Source of the DNA: CAWJJM01 sp963843275
GTDB lineage: Bacteria; Acidobacteriota; Thermoanaerobaculia; Multivoradales; JBCCEF01
Direction of reading: 5' to 3'
Assembly (NCBI GenBank): GCA_963843275.1
Contig: CAWJJM010000009.1
Coordinates: forward strand, 1 to 64,000
Length of the DNA: 64,000 nucleotides
Shown here piece after piece: positions 8,815 to 17,193 of the stretch (its first letter is position 1; each line of letters opens with the position of its first letter). The notes beneath the pieces are model-generated. The model ran no database searches, was not told where the DNA came from, and saw only the letters and a list, made by a program, of their open reading frames with translations. A program made the position numbers and the translations under genes.

Positions 8815-10210
8815 GACTTCGGGGGCCGATCTTGAATAGCGCCCGTGAGCACGCCGCGGACGTTTCCGCGGAAACGTCCGCGAGACGATCGTCTCAATTG
8901 GGCCGCCCGGTCCCGCCGCATCCAGTCGAGGGCCCAGCCGTAGTCGACCGGGCCGCCCTGCCAGCTCGGCATCGTCTCGTCGGCTGCTCTGCCTCGGGAA
9001 GCGGCGCGGGCGTCGAGCGGGCGAGGGGCGGGGCGTCGGGGATCACCGCGCCGCTCGGGCGCCGGAAGACCGGCGTTCCGTCCGCCAGGAGCTCGACCGC
9101 GAGGCCGCCCTCGTGGACCGCGCGGTGGTGGCGGCGGCAGAGGAGGAGGAGGTTGTCGAGGTTGGTCTCGCCGCCGTCGGCCCAGTGGTGGACGTGGTGG
9201 GCGTCGCAGAGCCGGAGGCCGCAGCCGGGGAAGCGGCAGCCGCCGTCGCGGTGGGCGAGGGCGCGGTGGAGGGCGGGGGAGACGGTGCGGGTGCGGCGGC
9301 CGACGCCGAGGACGGAGCCGTCGGGGGCGTGGGTCATGGTGAGGCGGGCGGCGTCGCAGGCGAGTCGGCGCGACGTTTCCGCGGCAACGTCGGGGCCGTC
9401 GTCGAGGGCGGCGGCGCCGCGGGGGCTCGCCTCCGGCAGGGCCTCGGCGTCGACGTGGACGACCACCTGGTAGCGGTCGCCGCGGGTGCCGGGGTCGAGG
9501 CCGCCGGCGAGCGCCGCCTCGGCGACGAGCCCCAGGGCGTCGGCGCGGGCCTGGCCGGCGGTCACCTCGCCGCTCGCGTCCCGGTGCTCGGCCGGGTCGT
9601 ACAGCTTCTCCCGGGCGGCGTCGAGCGCCCGCAGGAGGGCGGCGCCGGCCTCCGGGGTGAGCCGCCCGCGGACCACCACCATCCCGTCGTCGTCGGTCCA
9701 CACCTGGAGGGCGCGGCAGTGGCGGCGGCGCTCCTCCTGTTCGAGCTCCTCGAGGCGGTCGACCCGGCGCCAGAGGCGGACCAGCTTCTCGACGTGGGCG
9801 GCCGTTCCCGCGCGGGCGAAGTCGAGGAGCTCGGTCTCGTTCTCGGGCGTGGCGACGCGGCTGATCGCCCGGACCTTGGAGTAGGAGAGCTCGCCGCGCG
9901 CCATGGCCGCGGAGGTCTCGGGCAGGGCGCCGAGAGCCCGCGCCACGCGCACCCTCTCCCGCGCCGCGCCGAGGTCCATGCCGAGCCGCCAGTTGAGCCA
10001 GTGGGCGCAGGAGCGGAAGCCGGAGTCCCAGCCGCCGCGCGCGTCGAACTCGCGGATCATGCCGAGCAGCCGGCAGGTGGCGGCCTGGATCCGCGCCGAC
10101 AGCTCGGCGATGCGCTCGCCGAGGGTGTCGAGGTCCTCCGCCGGCGGTGCGGCCGGGACCGGCGGGGGCATCGGCGGGGTGGAGCTGGCGCTGGGGTGGG
10201 ACTCGAGCAT
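8808..10210 (-). CDS. DUF222 / HNH endonuclease (13E12-repeat family)
   Basis: ATG 10210 follows GGAGGA. The N-terminal DUF222 region includes LGERIAELSARIQAATCRLL, DARGGWDSGFRSCAHWLNWR and ELSYSKVRAISRVATPENE. The middle has DVAAETSRRLACDAARLTM, and the HNH nuclease reads CRFPGCGLRLCDAHHVHHWA followed by GGETNLDNLLLLCRRHHRAV. Near 8980 the frame changes, and the conserved tail resumes as MPSWQGGPVDYGWALDWM, ending at 8808. About 465 aa, the normal size. These genes form a dispersed repeat family in Actinobacteria and behave like selfish or homing elements; activity here is not shown. It is flanked by inverted palindromic repeats. Confidence 0.85.
8845..8895 (+). repeat. Palindromic repeat, left copy
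   Basis: A perfect 24-bp palindrome lies at 8857-8880 with core CGTTTCCGCGGAAACG, preceded by GTGAGCACGCCG. A separate perfect 14-bp palindrome, GAGACGATCGTCTC, sits at 8882-8895. The GAGCACG...palindrome arrangement recurs in the opposite orientation at 10471-10504 on the other side of the HNH gene. Confidence 0.75.
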
Positions 10211-10237
10211 CGGTCGTCCTCCGGGTGGGTTCGACCG

Positions 10238-10243
10238 ATTATA
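10238..10243 (-). promoter_or_regulatory. -10 box of the HNH gene
   Basis: The minus strand has a perfect TATAAT, striking in such GC-rich DNA, 27 nt before ATG 10210 with a GGAGGA site between. No good -35 is visible upstream; there is an A6 run instead. Confidence 0.5.
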
Positions 10244-10470
10244 ACCCCTGTTTTTTCAGCCGCTTACGTGTTGGTGTGAGGCGCTGGCGGGAGGCTCCGA
10301 GAGCCGGAAGGTGGGTCGACCGGTGCTGGCGCGCTGGACGGCCACTGGGGCCGCGGTCGGGGTCTCTCAGATCCGATCGGCGGAAGGTGCCGGAGCGCGC
10401 CCAAAAGGGCTGTCAAGGGGTTTGGAGGAGAAATCTCGAGGAAGATCCGCCCGGAGCGTCGGGGGCGGGC

Positions 10471-10990
10471 GCGTTTCCGCGGAAACGCCCGGCGTACGTG
10501 CTCAGATGCGTTTCGGCGTCTCGCTGGCGGGAGAGTGGGGGCCGCACCGCGGGTGGCCCGTGGAAGCCGCCGCGGCCGCGGAAAACGCCCGGCGTTTCCC
10601 GCCGCCGCTTGGAAGACGCTGCGCGTCTCCCACAGCTCCCACCGGCCCGGCGACGGGGGAGGGCCGGGAGAGAACGGCGACACCGCGCCCTTGTCTCGCC
10701 GGCTGGACGTTTCCGCGGAAACGCGCGGCGTACCTGCTTCGATGCGTTTCGGTGCCCCGCTGGCGGGTCAGTGGGCTGGTGCACCGCGGGTGGCCCGTGG
10801 AAGCTGCCGCGGCCGCGGAAGACGCCCGGCGGTTCCCGCCGCCGCTTGGAAGACGCTGCGCGTCTCCCGCAGCTCCCACCGGCCCGGCGGCGGCGCGAGA
10901 GAGAGAAGGGGAGAGAGCGAAGGCCTCTCTTGCCGAGGATCTTGACGTCAAGACGTTTCTGCGAAAACGTTGGGCGCATCTGCTCAGGTG
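10471..10990 (-). repeat. Tandem ~236-bp repeat with palindromic heads, two copies plus a partial third
   Basis: Copies begin at the palindrome GCGTTTCCGCGGAAACGC (10471-10488), at 10708-10723 (core CGTTTCCGCGGAAACG) and at a degenerate version at 10953-10970, giving spacings of 236 and 246 bp. The first two copies stay closely alike for about 170 bp, sharing GATGCGTTTCGG, CACCGCGGGTGGCCCGTGGA and GGAAGACGCTGCGCGTCTCC. The third fades after about 40 bp. The whole 10211-11217 stretch has no convincing gene: reading frames through it are arginine-rich and periodic, as expected of repeats. Confidence 0.8.
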
Positions 10991-11217
10991 CATCCGCTCG
11001 GAGCTGCCCTCTTGCTGAGGGGCTTGGCGCCGGGCGTGGAAAGGTACGGCGTATTCGATCCGGTGGGCCCGCCGGGGGGCGCCCGTTGCCCGGGGGGCTG
11101 GCCTGTGGGGGCTCGGTCGTGTCTGCGGCCGTGGCTGCAGGCGTCGGCGAGGCTGGGATGGCTGGTGGGTCCGAGGTGGGTCAGGGCCCGAACCGACGGA
11201 TCGAAGAAGGAGGAGCC

Positions 11218-12261
11218 ATGCGACGTGCCAGTTCCTCGTGCCGTTTCACCCTCCACTTCCGGGGAGTCGTCGGCCGGGCCGTGGTGGTGGCCCTCGCCTC
11301 GTGGGTGGCGCGGGAGCCGGGGGTCGCGGCTCAGGTGCTGCTGCCGGCGGCGGAGCGCGCCGCCGGGCAGCGTTGTGTCGGGGCGGACACGACGGGCGCT
11401 GCGGACACGTTGCCCGGGTGTGACGACGGGGTGGCCAACGACGACGGATCCCTCGAGGACGGGATCTACTCGCGCGGTTTGGTGACGCGCTTCTCGGGCC
11501 TCGCCGCGGGCACCGAGCTCGACGCGGTGTGCGTCTGTTGGTCGATCATCTCCGGGGCGCCGGACGAGATCGAGTACGACCTGGTGATGTACGCGGCGGA
11601 CGGACCGGCTGGGGCGCCGGGGACGGAGCTGGCGCGGCTGCCGGTGACCGACGCCGGGCTGACCTCGGACGGGGCCTTCTTCCGGCACGACGTCGGCGGC
11701 GAGGGCTTCACCGTCCCGTCGGGGCCGTTCTACCTGGGGATGTCGAACGACTGGGCGAGCTCGAAGGCCTTCGTGTGCACCGACCTCGACGGCTCCACCT
11801 CCGAACCCTCGTACTCGGACCAGGGGGACTGGACGCAGCTCGGGGAGACGCCGATGATCCGCCCCACCCCGGCGGCCGTGGACACCTGCGTCCCCGGTCC
11901 GACGATGCTCTGCGTCGACGACCAGCCCGACGACCGCCGTTTCGCGGTGAGCGTGACCTACGACACCGTGCTCGGCGGCGGGGCGTCGGGCGCCGGCCGG
12001 GCGCGTTCGCTCGGGGCGCTGGGGATCGCCGACGGCGGGGTCTTCTCGTTCACCGACCCGTCCAATCCCGAGATGTTGGTCAAGGTCCTCGACGGCTGCG
12101 GCATCAACGGCCACTGGTGGGTGTTCGCCGCGGCGACCACCACGGTCGGGTACCAGCTCCGGGTGGTGGACACCGAGACCGGCCTGTCGCGCACCTTCGG
12201 CAACGCGGACCGGCACGCCGCCGTGCCGGTGGTGGAGACCAGCGCCTTCGCCTGCCCGTGA
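11218..12261 (+). CDS. Secreted protein, paralogue A (jelly-roll-like N-terminus, VVDTxxG C-terminal module)
   Basis: ATG 11218 follows AAGGAGGAG. A signal peptide is present (MRR... VVGRAVVVALASWVA...GVAA). The 347-aa protein has DGVANDDGSLEDGIYSRGLV, a Cys-rich CVCW strand, YDLVMYAADGPAGAPGTELA, FYLGMSNDW and CVDDQPDDRRFAVSVTYDTV. It ends with GGVFSFTDPSNPEMLVKVLD, CGINGHWWVFAAATTTVGYQ and LRVVDTETGLSRTF. That last part resembles a C-terminal module common in Thermoanaerobaculia secreted proteins. No catalytic motif is visible; a binding or surface role is a guess. A close paralogue lies at 14324. Its stop overlaps the next start (GTGA). Confidence 0.7.
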   Translation: MRRASSSCRFTLHFRGVVGRAVVVALASWVAREPGVAAQVLLPAAERAAGQRCVGADTTGAADTLPGCDDGVANDDGSLEDGIYSRGLVTRFSGLAAGTELDAVCVCWSIISGAPDEIEYDLVMYAADGPAGAPGTELARLPVTDAGLTSDGAFFRHDVGGEGFTVPSGPFYLGMSNDWASSKAFVCTDLDGSTSEPSYSDQGDWTQLGETPMIRPTPAAVDTCVPGPTMLCVDDQPDDRRFAVSVTYDTVLGGGASGAGRARSLGALGIADGGVFSFTDPSNPEMLVKVLDGCGINGHWWVFAAATTTVGYQLRVVDTETGLSRTFGNADRHAAVPVVETSAFACP

Positions 12262-12602
12262 ACGGCGGCGACGGTGGGCCGCCGGTCAACTCGACGCACG
12301 GCGAGTGGAACGTCCTCGCCGCGCCGGACGGCTCCTTCCTCGTCTTCGAGTCGGCGGGGCGGGCGACCAACGTCTCCTCCCCGGGCGACCTGTACGTCAG
12401 CTTCCGGAAGGGGTCGGGATGGAGCGAGCCGGCGAACCTCGCGGAGCTCAACGGCGCCGGCTCCGATCTCGCCGCCCGCTTGTCGGCCGACGGCGAGCGG
12501 CTGATCTTCGTCAGCACCAGCCACCCCGGCAGCGGCGAGGCGGACGTCTTCGCGGTCCCTCTCTCTGTGCTGGAGCGCTACCGGCCCCGCCCCCCGGGCT
12601 GA
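12258..12602 (+). CDS. Short PD40/TolB-type beta-propeller fragment
   Basis: GTG 12258 overlaps the stop of the secreted protein (GTGA). The 114-aa product has no signal peptide. It reads VNSTHGEWNVLAAPDGSFLV, GDLYVSFRKGSGWSEPANLA and ARLSADGERLIFVSTSHPGS, then GEADVFAVPLS. These are two propeller blades of the kind seen at the end of OmpA/PD40 proteins (ispDG..l.F.S.r.G..DvY). A full propeller needs several more blades, so this is a truncated domain, or it is made together with the upstream protein by read-through. The 3' end overlaps the convergent gene by 25 bp. Confidence 0.6.
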   Translation: MNGGDGGPPVNSTHGEWNVLAAPDGSFLVFESAGRATNVSSPGDLYVSFRKGSGWSEPANLAELNGAGSDLAARLSADGERLIFVSTSHPGSGEADVFAVPLSVLERYRPRPPG

Positions 12603-13492
12603 AGGACGCCGAGGGGGTGGCCGCCGAGGCAGCGGTCGCCGGCGACGAGGATCCAGGGTTGGCCGGGGCAGGGGGCGCCGAGGCAGGGGAGGGTGCCGGG
12701 GGCGAGGACGTCGCGGCAGGCGGGGGGCTCGGCGTCGAGCGGGAAGGTGAAGGTGCGGCCGGTGGCCTCGAGGAGGACGAGGTCGGGGCCGCGGCGGGCG
12801 GCCACGCAGGGCAGGAGGTCGCAGCGGGGATGGCCGGCGGTGACGACGAACTCGAGGTCGGTGACCGGACCGCCGGCGGCGGCGGCGAGGAGCGGCGCGG
12901 CCTCGGCGAGGGTGGGCAGGGAGGCCGCCGCCAGCGGACCACCCTCCTCCGGCGCCCCGAAGGCCCAGGTGTACAGCCGGCCGGCGCCGTCGAGCCGGGC
13001 GCGCAACCGGCGCCCCGCGTGCGTGCCCTCGAGGAAGAAGGCGCTCCGGCGGGCCTCGTCGCCGCCGCACCGCGCCCTCCCCCAGTCGACCGCCCGCTCG
13101 ACGCGCCAGGCGACCTGCCCGCGGGGCAGCGCGCGGTCGAAGGCGACGGCCGCCCGACCGTCCGGCGTCCCGAGCGTGTCGGTCTCCCCGGCGTCGAGGC
13201 CGAGGGCGCTGCGGACGCCGGCGAAGAACCGGCGCAGGTCGCCGCGCCAACCGCGGCCGTAGAGCCAGTCGCGGTAGCCGGCGGTGAAGTCGCGGACGAC
13301 CTCGGCGTCGGTGGTGGGAAACGGGACGGGCGGGAGTGGCGCCGACCGGGCGGCGAGGGCCGCGGCGGACGTCGCCGGGTCCCGGCAGGGGAAGGGCACC
13401 CAGCCGGGCGCGGCGGCGAGGGCCTCGGTGGCGGCCAGGAGCAGGAGGACGGCGGCCAGTCCCGCCGGGCGCGGGCGGGGAACGGGGCGCAC
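12578..13492 (-). CDS. Secreted Cys-containing protein of unknown function
   Basis: From GTG 13492 (upstream GGGAG) the 304-aa product has a signal peptide, PAGLAAVLLLLAATEALAAA. The mature part includes FPCRDPATSAAALAARSAPL, VVRDFTAGYRDWLYGRGWRG, DLRRFFAGVRSALGLDAGE and several cysteine pairs near the C-terminus (CDLLPCV, CRDVLAPGTLPCLGAPCPGQ). I do not recognise the family. It starts 5 bp after the stop of the coiled-coil gene, so the two are probably co-transcribed. No transmembrane segment other than the signal peptide is visible. Confidence 0.6.
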   Translation of the reverse strand: MRPVPRPRPAGLAAVLLLLAATEALAAAPGWVPFPCRDPATSAAALAARSAPLPPVPFPTTDAEVVRDFTAGYRDWLYGRGWRGDLRRFFAGVRSALGLDAGETDTLGTPDGRAAVAFDRALPRGQVAWRVERAVDWGRARCGGDEARRSAFFLEGTHAGRRLRARLDGAGRLYTWAFGAPEEGGPLAAASLPTLAEAAPLLAAAAGGPVTDLEFVVTAGHPRCDLLPCVAARRGPDLVLLEATGRTFTFPLDAEPPACRDVLAPGTLPCLGAPCPGQPWILVAGDRCLGGHPLGVLQPGGRGR

Positions 13493-13497
13493 GCTCC

Positions 13498-14047
13498 CTA
13501 ACGCCCCTGGAGCTGCCGGTCGAGGAGGTTTTCGAGGGCCTCGAGGTCCTCGCTGTGGGCGGCGAGGGCGTTGCGCAGGTCGAGGACGCGGCGCTCGGCC
13601 TCGCCGAGGCGGCTCTCGAGTCGGGTGAGCGCGGTCCGGGCGTCGCGGAGCATGCCGTCGTAGCTCTTCCGGTTCGCCTCGAGCTCGTCGGCCGGCATCT
13701 CCTCGATCTGGCGGCCCAGCGTCTCGATCGTGGAGCGGAAATGGAAGCGCTCGTCCTCGAGGCTGCGGTGCTCGCTCTCGGCGGCGCGGAGCTGGCTCTC
13801 GAGGCTCGCCACCCGGCGGCTGCCGAGCTCGAGCCGCCGCAGGGTCAGGTCGAGCTTGCCGTCGGCGAGCTGGCGCTCGAGCAGGTCGGCGATGCGCTCG
13901 AGGGTGCGGTTGAGCTGGGCGAGCTGGGCTTCGACCGGCGCCGGCGCGGCGGCGCTGGCCGGTGCGCGGCGGGGCGGCGGGCGGGGCGGCCGCGGCGGGG
14001 AGGGTGAGAGCGGCGGCGAGGAGCGCGAGGGGGAGCGTCTTCGTCAT
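13498..14047 (-). CDS. Periplasmic coiled-coil protein (one frame change)
   Basis: ATG 14047 follows AAGGAGATCCC. The signal peptide reads MTKTLPLALLAAALTLPAAA. Near 13968 the frame changes and a long coiled coil follows: VEAQLAQLNRTLERIADLLE, RQLADGKLDLTLRRLELGSR, MASLESQLRAAESEHRSLED, ERFHFRSTIETLGRQIEEMP and LESRLGEAERRVLDLRNALA. It ends LDRQLQGR, about 183 aa. Heptad-like Leu/Ile spacing is clear. No enzyme motif is present. It could be an envelope tether or scaffold; the family is not recognised. Its ATG overlaps the stop of a short SRPBCC remnant (ATGA). Confidence 0.65.
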
Positions 14048-14145
14048 GGGATCTCCTTGGGGGGCGTCGCCCGCTGGTCGAGGAGGGCGCGGTGGACGGC
14101 GGTGCGGGGGGCCTCGAGATGGCGGCGGATCCGGGTGGCGCTCAT
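14044..14145 (-). pseudogene. SRPBCC/AHSA1-like N-terminal remnant
   Basis: ATG 14145 gives MSATRIRRHLEAPRTAVHRA, then LLDQRATPPKEIP and a stop. MSATRIxRHLxAPRxAVYRALLD is how many AHSA1-type SRPBCC proteins begin, a fold that normally needs about 140 residues. Only 33 are left before the TGA, which overlaps the ATG of the coiled-coil gene. It is probably a truncated gene, and the call rests on a short match. Confidence 0.4.
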
Positions 14146-14323
14146 GCGTCGTCGTCCTCGATCGCCTGCCGGTGCGGCTCGGGCAGGCCGCGGTCTTCCC
14201 TCGGGGTTCGCCGCCAGCCTAGCGCAGCGAGCCCGGACCGGGAGACGAGGGAGCGTAACGGGAGGGCCGCCGGAGCGTCGGGGGTGGGTGAGACCGTACC
14301 GATCACTGTCCAGGGAGACCGCC

Positions 14324-15392
14324 ATGCGCCACACCGCCTCCGTCCCGTCGCTCGGTTCCACCGCCGACCGCGTGCACTCGCCCTCCGCGGCTCGCTTGTC
14401 GTGGGCTGCCGCTGCTGGCTCTGTCGATCTGTCTCTGCGCCGGCCCGCTCGGGGCGGAGGCGCTGGCGCCGGCGGGCGGGGTGGCCCCCGCCGAGGGGGT
14501 GCGCTGCGCCGGCTCGGGGGTCGCGGCGCCGGCCGGGGTCGTCGGCGGCTGCGAGGACGGGGTGGCGAACGACGACGGCAGCACCGAGAGCGGGGTGTCC
14601 AGCCGGTTCCTCTTGACACGGTTCTCCGGGATTCCGGCGGGGACGGGGCTGAGCTCGGTCTGCGTGTGCTGGAGCCGCCTGCCGGCGGGGCACAGCGACA
14701 TCGACTACGACCTGACGATGTACGCGGCGGACGGGCCGGACGGGGCGCCGGGGACGGAGCTGGGCCGGGTGCCGCTGAGCGCCTCCGGGGTGTCGGAGGA
14801 CAAGATGTTCTTCCACCACGACCTGAGCGGCGCGGGTCTCACCGCACCGCCCGGACCCTTCTACCTCGGGATCGAGAACACCTGGCCGGCCTCGTGGGCC
14901 TTCCTGTGCTCGGACTTCGACGGCCCGCGCGTCGAGCCTTCGTACCGGAAGCTCCAGGACTGGGACGAGGTCACCTACACGCCGATGATCCGCCCGACCC
15001 TCGAGCCGGGGGGTGTCTGCTTCCCCGATTCCACGACGCTGTGTGTCGACGACCAGCCCGACGACGGGCGCTTCGCGGTGAGCGTGGTCTACGACACCGT
15101 GCTCGGCGGCGGGGCGTCCGGGGCCGGCCGGGCGCGCGCGCTCGCGTCGCTGGGGATCGACGACGGCGGCATCTTCTCGTTCACCGACCCCGGCAACCCG
15201 GAGCTGCTGGTCAAGGTGCTCGACGGCTGCGGCATCAACGGCCACTGGTGGGTTTTCGCCGCCGCCACCACCACGGTGGGGTACCAGCTCCGCGTGGTGG
15301 ACACGGAGAGCGGCCTGTCGCGCACCTTCGCCAACACCGACCAGCACACCGCCGAGCCGGTGGTGGAGACGGGCGCCTTCCCCTGCCCCTAG
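14324..15392 (+). CDS. Secreted protein, paralogue B of the 11218 gene (one frame change in the signal peptide)
   Basis: ATG 14324 gives MRHTASVPSLGS...HSPSAARLSW. Near 14411 the frame changes to LLALSICLCAGPLGAEALAP, which completes a signal peptide. The mature region parallels the 11218 protein block by block: CEDGVANDDGSTESG, CVCWSRL, YDLTMYAADGPDGAPGTELG, FYLGIENTWP, LCVDDQPDDGRFAVSVVYDT, VLGGGASGAGRARALASLGI and CGINGHWWVFAAATTTVGYQ. The two are tandem paralogues about 3 kb apart. The C-terminal 110 residues are nearly identical, while the region after GPFYLG has diverged. The stop overlaps that of the convergent gene by 3 bp. Confidence 0.7.
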
Positions 15393-15681
15393 CCGCCCCG
15401 CGACCGGGCGAAGGCCTCGGCGGCCCGGGACGCGGCGCGACGCGGCTCCAGACGCCGTCCTGCTCGTCGCCGGCGGCGAGCTCGGCGAGCTCGCCGAGCT
15501 CCGAGACGACGTCGAAGCGGGTGCCGACCAGGTCGGTGCAGAGCTCCGCGATCGCGCTGCGCAGCGCCGCGGGCAGGTCGAGGGTGGGGAGCTCCTGCTC
15601 GATGAAGCGGGCGTTGGAGAGCAGCTCGGCGGCGCTGGCGTGCGCCGCGGCGACGAAGTCCTCGAGCTCGGTGTTCGCCAT
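15389..15681 (-). CDS. Small helical protein of unknown function (one frame change)
   Basis: ATG 15681 follows GAGGAGG. The product starts MANTELEDFVAAAHASAAEL, continues LSNARFIEQELPTLDLPAAL, RSAIAELCTDLVGTRFDVVS and ELGELAELAAGDEQDGVW, then changes frame and ends AEAFARSRGG at 15389. About 97 aa, helical, with no signal peptide and no known family. It follows the VOC gene by 12 bp and is probably the last gene of the marR operon. Confidence 0.5.
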
Positions 15682-15693
15682 GGTGCCTCCTCC

Positions 15694-16672
15694 TCAGTGC
15701 GTGGCCGCCGCGGTGGTGAGGCGCAGGGGAGTGCCCCACGGGTCGCGGGCGGTGACCGCCGGGGGGCCGTTCCCGTCCCGCTCGACCGGGTGCCCGGCCC
15801 GCTCGAGGCTCGCCGCCGCCGCCTCCAGAGCCGCCGCGTCCGGGAGCTCGATCGTCCATTCCAGCAGCTGCGCCTGGTCGGCCGGCGGCGGGGTGGCGCC
15901 GGGGCCGGCCCACAGGTTGGTGCCGAGGTGGTGATGGTAGCCGTCGGCGGCGAGGAAGAGGGCGCCCGGGTACTCCCACACGGTGCGGTCGAAGCCCAGC
16001 GCCCCGGAGTAGAAGGCCGCGGCGGCGGCGAGGTCGCCGACGTGCAGGTGGACGTGGCCCAGGACGGTGCCGGCCGGCGCGCCGCTGCCACGGCTCGTCG
16101 CCGGCCGCCTCCAGCAGGGCCGCCACGTCGAGCGGGTCGGTGGCCATCATCAGCTCGCGCCCGACCCGGCGCCAGGCGCTCCGCGGGCGGTCGGCATAGA
16201 CCTCGATCCCCAGGTCGTCGGGGTCCTGGAGGTAGAAGGACCGGCTCACCAGGTGGTCGGCCGCGCCGGCGCGGGCGCCGATCGCGCCGAGGTGGCGGGC
16301 GAAGCGGCCGAGGGCCGCCGCGTCGGGCAGCAGCAGGGCGAAGTGGAAGAGGCCGGTGCGGCCGCGCCGCGGCGCCGGACGGGCCCCCGGGCGCTCGTCG
16401 AGCTCGACCAGCGGCCGGTCGCTCCCCAGCAGCGTCCGCGACCCCTCGCCCTCCAGCCGGCGCAGCCCGAGCGCCCGCTGATAGAAGGCGAGCGAGCGCC
16501 CGAGGTCGGCGACCCGTAGCCGCACCGGTCCGAGCCGCGTCCCCGCCGGCAGGCGGAAGCCGTGCGGAGCGAGGCCGTAGCTGCCCGCGGTCGCCGGCTC
16601 GCCGTCGCCCCCGGCGCCATACAGGTCGTCCCTCCCCACCCCCGCACCACGCCGTGGATCCGCGGTCGTCAT
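15694..16672 (-). CDS. Two-domain VOC (glyoxalase/dioxygenase superfamily) protein (one frame change)
   Basis: ATG 16672 overlaps the marR stop (ATGA). Domain 1 reads LGPVRLRVADLGRSLAFYQR, ALGLRRLEG, LFHFALLLPDAAALGRFARH and YLQDPDDLGIEVYADRP. Domain 2, after a frame change near 16090, reads GHVHLHVGDLAAAAAFYSGA and GYHHHLGTNLWAGPG, and ends GTPLRLTTAAATH. Each domain has the paired beta-alpha-beta-beta-beta units of VOC metalloenzymes, with His/Glu candidates at VRLRV/IEVY and HVHLH. About 326 aa. Similar two-domain proteins are annotated as catechol 2,3-dioxygenase-like. The substrate is unknown; the operon suggests an electrophile or aromatic stress response. Confidence 0.78.
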
Positions 16673-17109
16673 CGTTCCCGCTCCTCGCGCAGGTGGACCC
16701 CGGTGACCTCGGCGATGGACGCCATGACGGTGCGGAAGCCCGCCCGGTCGGCGTCGGCGAGGCGGGAGCGGATCTCGGCCTCGAGCTCCGCGAGGAGGCG
16801 GTCGAGCTCGGCCGTCAGGGCGCGGCCGTCCGGGGTGACCTCGACGAGGAGCGAGCGACGGTCCCGCGGGTTCGTCGAGCGGCAGAGGAGACCGGCGGCC
16901 TCGAGGCGGTCGAGCAGGCTGGTCAGGGTGGAGGCCTTGAAGCCGAAGACGCGGACCAGCTCGCCCACCGCCACCGGGCCGTAGCTGCGCAGGTAGGTCA
17001 GCACGTGGCCCTCCGACGGGCTCACCCCGAGATCCCGCGTCGCGCGCTCCAGGTGGACGCTGATCTGCCGCGACGCCTTGTGCAGCGGGGAGAGGAACTC
17101 GAGGGCCAT
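16669..17109 (-). CDS. MarR-family transcriptional regulator
   Basis: The 146-aa product starts at ATG 17109 (MALEFLSPLHKASRQISVHL). A winged HTH follows: VSPSEGHVLTYLRSYGPVAV, GELVRVFGFKASTLTSLLDR and LEAAGLLCRSTNPRDRRSLL, with the NPRDRR wing typical of MarR. The C-terminal helix mediates dimerisation. A TATTGT box lies 6 nt before the ATG, so the transcript is probably leaderless. A 38-bp inverted repeat covers this box and the divergent dinB upstream region. It likely represses itself, the VOC gene and possibly dinB, with a small ligand releasing it. Confidence 0.85.
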   Translation of the reverse strand: MALEFLSPLHKASRQISVHLERATRDLGVSPSEGHVLTYLRSYGPVAVGELVRVFGFKASTLTSLLDRLEAAGLLCRSTNPRDRRSLLVEVTPDGRALTAELDRLLAELEAEIRSRLADADRAGFRTVMASIAEVTGVHLREERER

Positions 17110-17147
17110 GGCTGGACAATAGTACGATTTCGTATTAATGTCCAGCC
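17110..17147. promoter_or_regulatory. MarR operator in the marR/dinB divergent region
   Basis: Inverted repeat with GGCTGGACA at the left end and TGTCCAGCC at the right end. Inner arms ATAGTACGA and TCGTATTAA match imperfectly, so 16 of 19 positions are symmetric. It begins one base before the marR start codon and covers the minus-strand -10 box TATTGT (17121-17116). The AT-rich centre stands out from the surrounding DNA. Autorepression is inferred. Confidence 0.75.
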
Positions 17148-17193
17148 CGCGCCGTCGCCACCCCCGGCGCGGCAGCTTCTGGAGGAGAGCACG

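Noticed and set aside
10471..10990. CRISPR-like array
   Set aside because: Only two to three units of about 240 bp with conserved sequence throughout; no short repeats with unique spacers and no cas genes.
10264..11018. Reading frames across the tandem-repeat region, both strands
   Set aside because: They follow the 236-bp repeat period, are Arg/Ala/Gly-rich and have no ribosome site or family match; explained by the repeats.
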